From positions 1-6,251 of the forward strand of contig JAPUIM010000450.1 in assembly GCA_027297025.1 (NCBI GenBank): 6,251 nt of DNA. Reading direction: 5' to 3'. The position numbers were made by a program, and so were the translations under genes. Shown piece after piece: positions 1-5,488 of the stretch. Numbering within the stretch: the first letter of the stretch is position 1; the number at the start of each line of letters is the position of its first letter. The stretch is from Bacteroidota bacterium (lineage in GTDB: Bacteria > Bacteroidota > Bacteroidia > Cytophagales > Cyclobacteriaceae). The notes beneath the pieces are model-generated. The model was given only the letters and a program-made list of their open reading frames with translations, had not been told where the DNA came from and searched no databases.

Positions 1-625
1 CATAAAAATATTGTGAGGTCGGTAATGACAGAAATACCAACTGATTGGTCAATCGTGGATTTCCAAATTCTACCAGGCCCTTGATAACATATTTACCGGC
101 GGCGTTGCTTCCATGATACCCCTGGCTGATCAAAACCAAGGTATCTCCAATTCCGGCCTTCAGATATTCTGATAATCCTTTTCCAACCAATGCCTGTTTA
201 TCGTTGACATCCAGGGGTTTGCCAGAAACCACCCTTTTATCAACCTCGGTAAGGTAATTCTCCTTTTCGGGGTTGATGCCAATTACCATGACACCTTTTG
301 TTTGAGGTCCGTAGGAAGCTAAAGCAAAAGATTCTATTCTGGGAACCACCGCCTCCACATGATCGATCAATTCAAGTTTTTTAACCAGATCTGTATCTTC
401 GGGAAAGCTATTATCGATTATTTTCTCATCCCAATAACCATTTTTATGAATTTGGATATAGCCGGTAAAAAATCTAACACTGTTATCTATCATTCGTTCA
501 TAAGAGCCCAATTGCATAGATCTCATGATGCAGGCCAACAGTACCGCAAATGTGATCGAGGTAATTGTAATGAAGGTCCTTTTTCTGTTCCTCCACAAGT
601 TTCGCCAAGCAAGTTTTAGATACAC
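1..625 (-). CDS. ABC transporter permease, FtsX/LolE/MacB type (N-terminal part; runs off the left edge)
   Basis: Reading the minus strand from a GTG at 625-623 gives an uninterrupted frame of 208 codons to the window edge. It opens MYLKLAWRNLWRNRKRT, the cytoplasmic basic start typical of FtsX/LolE-type permeases in Bacteroidota. One hydrophobic transmembrane helix follows (about residues 18-37), then a soluble extracytoplasmic domain resembling the MacB periplasmic core (about residues 40-208, including a GYIQIHKNGYWDE segment). The remaining membrane helices of the FtsX domain should lie beyond the left edge. An in-frame TAG sits directly before the GTG, which fixes the start; there is no ATG until residue 34, inside the helix. 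By family knowledge such permeases pair with an ATPase to move lipids, lipoproteins or other substrates out of the inner membrane. The upstream LolA-like gene on the same strand supports an envelope-export role. The exact substrate cannot be read from the sequence. Confidence 0.9.
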   Translation of the reverse strand, partial: MYLKLAWRNLWRNRKRTFITITSITFAVLLACIMRSMQLGSYERMIDNSVRFFTGYIQIHKNGYWDEKIIDNSFPEDTDLVKKLELIDHVEAVVPRIESFALASYGPQTKGVMVIGINPEKENYLTEVDKRVVSGKPLDVNDKQALVGKGLSEYLKAGIGDTLVLISQGYHGSNAAGKYVIKGLVEFGNPRLTNQLVFLSLPTSQYFY

Positions 626-700
626 CTATTTTCAGTTACAAGATTTTAGGGTAAAGAGAACAATGAACAATAAGTAGTAAAAAGATATGATTTCTTCTCA

Positions 701-708
701 CAATTTTA
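701..708 (-). promoter_or_regulatory. Possible -7 promoter element for the permease gene
   Basis: On the minus strand this reads TAAAATTG, seven of eight positions of the Bacteroidota -7 consensus TAnnTTTG. It lies about 75 bases before the GTG start. No clear -33 TTTG is seen, but an FNR-like palindrome (727-740) is centred about 25 bases upstream of the element, roughly where an activator replacing the -33 contact would bind. An 8-base degenerate match in AT-rich DNA is weak on its own. Confidence 0.3.
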
Positions 709-726
709 AAATATCATTGAATGTAT

Positions 727-740
727 TTGATCAAGATCCA
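727..740. promoter_or_regulatory. FNR/CRP-family-like binding site upstream of the permease
   Basis: The plus strand reads TTGAT-CAAG-ATCCA, nine of ten fixed positions of the enterobacterial FNR consensus TTGATnnnnATCAA. It lies in the 268-bp gap between the LolA-like gene and the permease, 108 bases from the permease start. The remainder of this gap (626-893) shows no other gene or terminator. The motif is short, and one equally good match occurs by chance inside a coding region at 6223-6236, so this is a candidate only. Confidence 0.3.
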
Positions 741-893
741 ACATTTGGTTTCTCGAATTTTTTTGTAAAGTAATAGGCATATTGGCAATATATTCTTTCC
801 CGATTTGACCTTCTTGGCCTCTTAAATTATTGTCCCAATACATGTACCACTTTTAAGTATTCGTTTCGATAACTGATATTCCCTGTATCTCTG

Positions 894-1646
894 TTACCTG
901 ACTCTCTTGGTGTTCTGTATCGAAAAGAAATCGTCCTTGATAGGTATCTCAAATTCAATATTCCGGTAAATTATTAGCGTCTTATGACCGGGATTTTCTG
1001 CGGGAACCATTTCCAGGACTGTGGGAATGATTCGTCCTCCGATTTCCTTGATTTCCGACATATACATGGTATTGACCAGAATTTCATCTTCATCATAATA
1101 CTTAAATAGCATTTGCAAATAATCCTCCTTGCTGATATAGGCCTCAACCCTACCCCATACCACTGCAGCTTCCTCCTTGGGGATCATCTCAATTTTATAA
1201 CAATCTCTGTCTTCCACTACAGTATCACCCACCAAAGTATGTGAGTAATCATTCACAGCAGATGACTCCTTTACCAGATCATCATTTGTAAAGTCAGACC
1301 CCATCCAGGATTGCATCATCATAGAGGGTGGCAGTTTGACAACCCTGTCTATTGATGGCTGCCAGTTCCATATCTCCTTATCCCTTTTCAGGAATGCGGT
1401 TCCCTTATCTCTTGCAGGTGCGGTAATTAAGATCAAACTGTATTCCCGTCCCAAGGCCCAACCTTTCATGGTTACTTCCCTCGACCAATCGGGCCTTACG
1501 ATCTTCATAACCATTTCGGACCTGGAGGAGTTACCTTGCATTTTTTGATCGGCCCTCCTTATAATTTCCTTGGCATCCAAACCATCATCTTGATGAAATG
1601 ACCAAACTATAAATGCACTAATTATTATCCAGAATGAAGTACCCAT
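894..1646 (-). CDS. LolA-like outer-membrane lipoprotein-sorting protein
   Basis: This 250-residue protein begins with a hydrophobic segment (about residues 4-17, FWIIISAFIVWSF) that looks like a Sec signal, although its N-terminus lacks basic residues and there is no lipobox cysteine. The mature part starts with DAKEIIRRADQKMQG and carries the features of the LolA_like / outer-membrane lipoprotein-sorting family (the TP_0789 type, PF17131 by memory): W/Y-rich beta strands, the RVVKLPPSMMMQSWMGSDFT segment (about 101-120) and an LVGDTVVEDRDCYKIEMIP strand (about 138-156). The family forms a periplasmic half-barrel that binds acyl chains. In Bacteroidota it is often encoded next to FtsX-type permeases, and one follows here on the same strand after 268 bp. 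The ATG at 1646 has no obvious ribosome site; the in-frame TGA lies only eight codons upstream with no other ATG between, so this start is the best available. Substrate is unknown. Confidence 0.85.
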   Translation of the reverse strand: MGTSFWIIISAFIVWSFHQDDGLDAKEIIRRADQKMQGNSSRSEMVMKIVRPDWSREVTMKGWALGREYSLILITAPARDKGTAFLKRDKEIWNWQPSIDRVVKLPPSMMMQSWMGSDFTNDDLVKESSAVNDYSHTLVGDTVVEDRDCYKIEMIPKEEAAVVWGRVEAYISKEDYLQMLFKYYDEDEILVNTMYMSEIKEIGGRIIPTVLEMVPAENPGHKTLIIYRNIEFEIPIKDDFFSIQNTKRVR

Positions 1647-1782
1647 TATGATGATCTTATAAAAAAAAATTCAATTAAAGATAGGAGTTTTGGTCTAAAT
1701 TTCTCCCTGTGATTCGCCTTTCTATCCAAGTGTAATATTTAGTTCTTTTTGGACTATTATTTCATGATTATGTCAAGACCAC

Positions 1783-1796
1783 TTGATTTAAATCAT
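1783..1796. promoter_or_regulatory. FNR-like palindrome in the divergent intergenic region
   Basis: The sequence TTGAT-TTAA-ATCAT matches nine of ten fixed positions of the FNR consensus TTGATnnnnATCAA, and its inner 12 bases (1784-1795) are a perfect palindrome. It lies between the divergent LolA-like and alcohol dehydrogenase genes. Its centre is about 91 bases before the dehydrogenase ATG and about 143 before the LolA-like ATG. Relative to the possible -7 element at 1840-1847, the centre falls near -62, the classical class I activator position. Oxygen- or redox-responsive control of the dehydrogenase is an inference from this motif. Confidence 0.45.
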
Positions 1797-1839
1797 TTCC
1801 ATAATTGACAATGCTCATCGTTTCACGGAAATTAGGCCT

Positions 1840-1847
1840 TATCTTTA
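1840..1847 (+). promoter_or_regulatory. Possible -7 promoter element for the alcohol dehydrogenase
   Basis: TATCTTTA matches seven of eight positions of the Bacteroidota TAnnTTTG -7 consensus, about 33 bases before the ATG at 1881. No well-spaced TTTG -33 element is present, consistent with an activator-dependent promoter but also with a chance match. Confidence 0.3.
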
Positions 1848-1880
1848 TTAAACCTAGATAACAAACTATTGACCAGCTTT

Positions 1881-2915
1881 ATGAAAGCAATGATATTAGA
1901 AAAGTTGGTAGATCTCAGTAGCCAACCAGCGCCCTTGGTTTATACCGATTTTCCCACACCAAAACCTAAGTCAAATCAGGTATTGATCAAAGTATCGGTT
2001 TGCGGGGTCTGCCATACCGAGTTGGATGAAATTGAGGGAAGAACGCCACCGCCTGTGTTACCAGTGGTGTTGGGTCATCAAGTAGTAGGAACGGTAACCG
2101 AAATTGGAGATGGAGTGACCTTGTTAAAACTTGGGGATAGGGTGGGGGTAGCCTGGATATTTTCAGCTTGTGGCACTTGCCAATACTGCATAAAGGGTCA
2201 GGAGAACCTATGTGAACAATTTAGAGCTACGGGAAGGGATGCTAACGGAGGATATGCACAATTTATGGTGGTTCCGGAGAATTATGCATATATCATTCCC
2301 CCGGTTTTTACTGATGCAGAAGCGGCTCCTTTGTTATGTGCAGGGGCCATAGGATATCGATCGTTAAAGTTAACGGGGTTACAAAATGGTGGCAATCTGG
2401 GTCTAACAGGATTCGGAGCATCAGCCCATATGGTGCTTAAAATGGCCAAATTTAAATATCCCCAGTCTAAAATTTCCGTATTCGCCAGAAATGAAAACGA
2501 AAGAAATTTCGCATTGGAGTTGGGTGCCAATTGGGCAGGAGACACTTTGGATGAACCACCGGAGAAATTAGACAGCATCATTGACACTACTCCGGTCTGG
2601 AAGCCTATTGTGGAAGGGTTGAAGCACTTAAAAAGTGGTGGAAGATTGGTTATTAATGCTATTAGAAAAGAAGATCTTGATAAGGAATATCTGTTCCAGT
2701 TAGACTATACTCAACATTTATGGTTGGAAAAAGAAATCAAAAGTGTGGCCAACATCGATCGTACTGATGTCATAGAATTTCTAGCCCTGGCTGCCAAAAT
2801 ACCCATAAAGCCTGAAGTACAAATGTATCCATTGGAAAGAGCCAATGAAGCTCTATTAGAGTTGAAGCACAAACATATCAGAGGGGCTAAAGTGTTAAAA
2901 ATAAATCATTTTTGA
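1881..2915 (+). CDS. Zinc-dependent alcohol dehydrogenase, AdhA/CAD2-type MDR family
   Basis: This 344-residue medium-chain dehydrogenase/reductase would oxidise alcohols or reduce aldehydes with NAD(P)H in the cytoplasm. Residues are numbered from the ATG at 1881. The GroES-like domain carries catalytic-zinc ligands C44 (in VCGVCHTELD), H66 (in LGHQVVG) and C153 (in PLLCAG), and the four structural-zinc cysteines C97, C100, C103 and C111. The Rossmann domain has GFGASAH at 177-183 as its dinucleotide-binding turn. GVAW, TGRDANGGYA, LLCAG, GFGASAH, SVAN and IPIKPEV together are characteristic of the AdhA/CAD2 subgroup. The usual GHE second-sphere glutamate is Gln67 here. I prefer ATG 1881 (MKAMILEK, the usual family start) over an in-frame TTG at 1869 that would add four residues. 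The gene is divergent from the LolA-like gene, with an FNR-like box upstream. Physiological substrate is unknown. Confidence 0.93.
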   Translation: MKAMILEKLVDLSSQPAPLVYTDFPTPKPKSNQVLIKVSVCGVCHTELDEIEGRTPPPVLPVVLGHQVVGTVTEIGDGVTLLKLGDRVGVAWIFSACGTCQYCIKGQENLCEQFRATGRDANGGYAQFMVVPENYAYIIPPVFTDAEAAPLLCAGAIGYRSLKLTGLQNGGNLGLTGFGASAHMVLKMAKFKYPQSKISVFARNENERNFALELGANWAGDTLDEPPEKLDSIIDTTPVWKPIVEGLKHLKSGGRLVINAIRKEDLDKEYLFQLDYTQHLWLEKEIKSVANIDRTDVIEFLALAAKIPIKPEVQMYPLERANEALLELKHKHIRGAKVLKINHF

Positions 2916-2934
2916 TGATCATTTCAATGATCAT
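2915..2934. repeat. Perfect inverted repeat at the dehydrogenase stop codon
   Basis: Nine-base arms ATGATCATT and AATGATCAT flank a 2-base centre (TC), beginning on the last base of the ADH stop codon. The same bases can be read as ATGATCAT twice, each itself palindromic, with starts 12 bases apart. No T-tract follows and a 2-base loop is too tight for a good hairpin, so it looks more like a protein-binding site than an intrinsic terminator. Its function is unknown. Confidence 0.5.
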
Positions 2935-3364
2935 GATAAGGTGAGGAGATAGGATTTTAGGATGATTTGAAAAAATTTGTTAATTTCATGCAACATTTTA
3001 GGATTAAATTGGTACTAAGTAGTAGGGGTAATTCGTTAAAATACAGATTATTACCATTAAATAGGTGGTGAAAGGGATTAGAGGGGAAATTGTATTAATT
3101 ATTTTAGAATTCGATATCAACTGTTAATAAATTAATTTAGGAACTAATTAACTAAACATTTAATTATAATACAGCAATATCGACTGTACACATCAGTAAT
3201 TTACGTAGATATCTTAGGTATCTCCTCAGGCCTTCCCGGAGTGGGTTTTGCCCATTTAATCCAATCAACGACGATATGTCAGTACGATATGTCAGTATAA
3301 AAAAAATGGTACATTTTTTGATAGAAAAAAAGTTTAAACAAATAATAAAAGGGAGAATTAAAGA
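2916..3364 (+). other. 449-bp non-coding leader upstream of the sigma factor gene
   Basis: No credible gene lies here on either strand; the minus-strand frame across 3164-3373 has no recognisable protein features. The region is very AT-rich. It holds a 10-base direct repeat (ATTTTAGGAT at 2954-2963 and 2995-3004), the 3271-3296 tandem repeat, and a short GC-richer island at about 3221-3256. That island can form a six-pair stem (AGTGGG at 3240-3245 with CCCATT at 3251-3256, including one G-T wobble). A TATAAT occurs at 3165-3170 and TAATTTAG (seven of eight of the -7 consensus) at 3133-3140, but neither has a convincing upstream partner. I therefore cannot place the promoter. Confidence 0.6.
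3271..3296 (+). repeat. Perfect tandem 13-bp repeat, two copies
   Basis: ACGATATGTCAGT occurs twice head to tail (3271-3283 and 3284-3296) with no mismatch, ending 68 bases before the sigma factor ATG. A related ATCAGTA lies at 3192-3198. It could be a pair of regulator sites or a small replication-slippage duplication; the sequence alone cannot decide. Confidence 0.85.
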
Positions 3365-4231
3365 ATGAGACAATTAAAAATCACACAATCAATTACCAAT
3401 CGGGACAGTAAAACCCTTGAGAAGTATTTCAATGAAATCGCTCATGAAGAATTACTCACCCCGGAGGAGGAAGTTGATTTGGCGATAAGGATAAGGCAGG
3501 GCGACCAGATTGCTTTGGAAAAACTGACCAAAGCCAATCTCAGATTTGTGGTTTCAGTGGCCAAACAATACCAGCATAATAAAATTCCTTTGAATGACCT
3601 AATTAATGAGGGTAATTTGGGATTGGTGAAAGCTGCTAAAAGATTTGACGAAACAAGGGGATTTAAGTTTATTTCTTACGCGGTTTGGTGGATAAGGCAA
3701 GCGATTATGCAGGCATTGGCCGAGCAATCGCGGTTGGTGAGATTGCCATCAAATAAGATCACTGCTTTATCAAAGATCAATCAGGCTATTTCCAGCATTG
3801 AACAAAAGTTTGAAAGAGAACCTACCAATGCAGAATTAGCTGAATTGCTTGACATATCAATAGAGGAAGTAAGGACCACCATCCGGTCATCGGTAAAACA
3901 AGTTTCTATGGATGCTCCTTTTTCTGAGACTGAAGGAAACTCTCTACTTGATGTTCTGGTAAACCATGACGCTAACGAAGTCAATGATAAGTTGATGTAT
4001 AGCGATTCTCTTAAAGCTGAGATTGGCCGATTGTTGACCAATCTAAATGCTAGAGAAAGAGAAGTTATAAAATTTTTCTTTGGAATCGATCAGGCTTCGA
4101 CCATGTCGTTAGGTGACATTGGTGAAATGTTGCATCTTTCCAGGGAAAGGGTTAGGCAAATTAAAGATCGGGCACTCAACAAATTGGCAACCCATCCTTC
4201 GGTACAGTTGTTGGTACCTTATCTTGGATAG
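3365..4231 (+). CDS. RpoD-like sigma-70 family factor, probable secondary (group 2) sigma
   Basis: This 288-residue protein directs RNA polymerase to promoters. It has region 1.2 (about 15-47), region 2 (about 48-123, with DLINEGNLGLVKAAKRFDET and the -10-binding FISYAVWWIRQAI helix), region 3 (about 130-200, with DAPF) and region 4 (about 214-288). Region 4 contains the -35 helix-turn-helix SLGDIGEMLHLSRERVRQIK at 248-267. Region 1.1 is absent, as in Bacteroidota RpoD. Compared with the RpoD I remember from this phylum, it keeps MRQLKI at the start and YLG at the end. It differs in regions usually almost invariant: QHNKIPLND for a NQGL-type turn, LPSNKITAL for LPLNRVGSL, and LNKLATHP for the IRRLRH-type helix. 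I therefore infer a specialised paralogue, not the housekeeping factor. An AGGGAG at 3350-3355 is a good ribosome site nine bases before the ATG, unusual in this window. Confidence 0.92.
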   Translation: MRQLKITQSITNRDSKTLEKYFNEIAHEELLTPEEEVDLAIRIRQGDQIALEKLTKANLRFVVSVAKQYQHNKIPLNDLINEGNLGLVKAAKRFDETRGFKFISYAVWWIRQAIMQALAEQSRLVRLPSNKITALSKINQAISSIEQKFEREPTNAELAELLDISIEEVRTTIRSSVKQVSMDAPFSETEGNSLLDVLVNHDANEVNDKLMYSDSLKAEIGRLLTNLNAREREVIKFFFGIDQASTMSLGDIGEMLHLSRERVRQIKDRALNKLATHPSVQLLVPYLG

Positions 4232-4269
4232 CAGAGGTTAGGACAATAAGTATACACTTATATATCTCA

Positions 4270-4308
4270 AAACGCGGGAGATGATCAATCTTCCGCGTTT
4301 ATTTTTAT
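4270..4308 (+). terminator. Intrinsic terminator of the sigma factor gene
   Basis: AAACGCGGGAGA (4270-4281) pairs with TCTTCCGCGTTT (4289-4300) in a 12-pair stem with one G-T wobble and a 7-base loop, followed by ATTTTTAT. It begins 38 bases after the sigma stop codon. A-rich bases before the left arm give it some symmetry, but no minus-strand gene enters from the right. Confidence 0.88.
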
Positions 4309-4537
4309 ATATCTCCGCGAATTTAAGGGATGAATTTGTTGGATTGGCAGTAGACTCAGTAGATCCATTTTATATTTCTGGTATTGGCATTCCGAAGCGG
4401 CACTTTACGAATATTGTTCAGATACATGCAGGATACCAATGAAGGGAAATCATTTATTTTGTTGATGTTCCTCATATCCAGTTATACTGGATAATGAGGT
4501 TTATTTCTATATTTATAGCTCATTAAAATCAGAATGC
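4309..4537 (+). other. Upstream region of the universal stress protein gene
   Basis: With the terminator this makes a 306-bp gap without a gene. It contains a short direct repeat (CAGTAGA at 4348-4354 and 4357-4363), the 4470-4499 hairpin, and a weak FNR-like half-match TTGAT-GTTC-CTCAT (4462-4475, eight of ten). TATATTTA at 4508-4515 matches seven of eight positions of the -7 consensus. No small gene is apparent. Confidence 0.45.
4470..4499 (+). repeat. Strong hairpin ahead of the universal stress protein gene
   Basis: CCTCAT + ATCCAGT (4470-4482) pairs with ACTGGAT + ATGAGG (4486-4499). This gives 13 base pairs around a 3-base loop (TAT) with a single bulged A at 4493. A T-rich stretch (TTTATTTCTATATTT) follows, and the Usp ATG is 38 bases past the right arm. 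It could be a terminator or attenuator, an mRNA-stabilising 5' structure, or a DNA-level operator. The bulge at the same place in both arms would fit an RNA structure. Confidence 0.65.
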
Positions 4538-5416
4538 ATGGAAAACTTCAAAAATTGGATGGTGGGTTTGGACCTTACTTTGGTTGATGAAACAATTTTG
4601 GCTTATACCCAGTATTTGGCGGAGATTTTCAAACCTGAAAAGATCCATTTTGTACATATCGCCAATCTCGATGCACTACCTGATGAAGAACCGGCCAAAG
4701 AGGCTATCAAAGCAGAGATGGAAACACTGGTTGGAGGCTATTTTAAAAACTATCCAGGTACGATGTGTGAAGTATATGATGGTAAACCATTCTTTGAATT
4801 GTGGAGAGAGAGTTACTTGCATAATACCGATCTATTTATAGTTGGAAGCAAACATCCTGAAAATGGCAGAGGGATTATGCCTAAGAAGTTTGTTAGAAAA
4901 TCCTTTTGTTCAGTACTATTTATTCCCGAAGAAACCAAACCCAATATTGACAAAATACTAGTTCCCACTGATTTTTCTGAATATTCATCAGTAGCATTGC
5001 AAAGTGCCATTGAGATATCCGCTAGGGTAAACAGTAGGGTTCTGGTGCACCATGTTATTGATTTACCCCAAAGCTATGGCGACCAATCCCGTCAGGAAGT
5101 GATAGATACAATGATGAAACAGGCGGAAGAAGAGTACAAACAATTTATCAGACAATTTCCCCCTTCCCATTTATCCATTGAACCTCTTTTTGGAGTAAGA
5201 GAGTATTCATATGTGGCCGAACACATAAAAAATGAAGCTGAGATCAAAAAGGTCAATTTGATTATTATGAGTGCTGGAGGAAAATCCAGATTATCTATTT
5301 TGTTCCTTGGTAGTGAAACGGAGAAGATCCTGCAAATGGAAAAAGAAATTCCGGTGATGATCTTAAAACAGAAAGTGAAGGATGTAAAACTCTGGGATAT
5401 TTTAACCAGTATATAA
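4538..5416 (+). CDS. Two-domain universal stress protein (UspA family)
   Basis: This 292-residue cytoplasmic protein holds two tandem Usp domains, about 5-131 and 137-278, a common arrangement in Bacteroidota. Domain 2 has the classic KILVPTDFSEYS first strand (139-150) and a near-complete nucleotide-binding signature. In SAGGKSRLSILFLGSETEKI (245-264) the G-x9-GS part is present (G248, G258, S259), but the first glycine of the G-x2-G pair is Ser245. Domain 1 is degenerate: its opening strand is NWMVGLDLTLVDETI, and the ATP loop is replaced by VGSKHPENGRGIMPKKFV (about 102-119) without the GS. Domain 2 may therefore bind ATP while domain 1 serves as a dimer scaffold; this is inference. The extension after 278 (KQKVKDVKLWDILTSI) is short and charged. 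The gene stands behind the sigma terminator, so it should have its own promoter. msrB follows after 72 bp. Confidence 0.92.
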   Translation: MENFKNWMVGLDLTLVDETILAYTQYLAEIFKPEKIHFVHIANLDALPDEEPAKEAIKAEMETLVGGYFKNYPGTMCEVYDGKPFFELWRESYLHNTDLFIVGSKHPENGRGIMPKKFVRKSFCSVLFIPEETKPNIDKILVPTDFSEYSSVALQSAIEISARVNSRVLVHHVIDLPQSYGDQSRQEVIDTMMKQAEEEYKQFIRQFPPSHLSIEPLFGVREYSYVAEHIKNEAEIKKVNLIIMSAGGKSRLSILFLGSETEKILQMEKEIPVMILKQKVKDVKLWDILTSI

Positions 5417-5488
5417 ACTATCGAATAGGTCGGCTGGTTTACTTTTTGAGATGGACTAATTACTTATTTTCGTCATTATTTTACAATT

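Noticed and set aside
359..619. Plus-strand open frame of 86 codons
   Set aside because: It is antisense to the ABC permease N-terminal frame, which has clear family features; the plus-strand protein has none.
1336..1548. Plus-strand frame inside the LolA-like gene
   Set aside because: It is a shadow of the well-supported minus-strand gene.
1869..1880. TTG start giving four extra ADH residues
   Set aside because: The ATG at 1881 gives the MKAMILEK start typical of the family; the extra residues add nothing recognisable.
3165..3170. TATAAT as a promoter for the sigma factor
   Set aside because: It has no -35 or -33 partner at proper spacing, and this phylum uses a different -7 consensus.
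3164..3373. Minus-strand open frame of 69 codons in the sigma leader
   Set aside because: It has no recognisable features, overlaps the start of the sigma gene and runs through the tandem repeat; its hydrophobic look comes from AT-rich codons.
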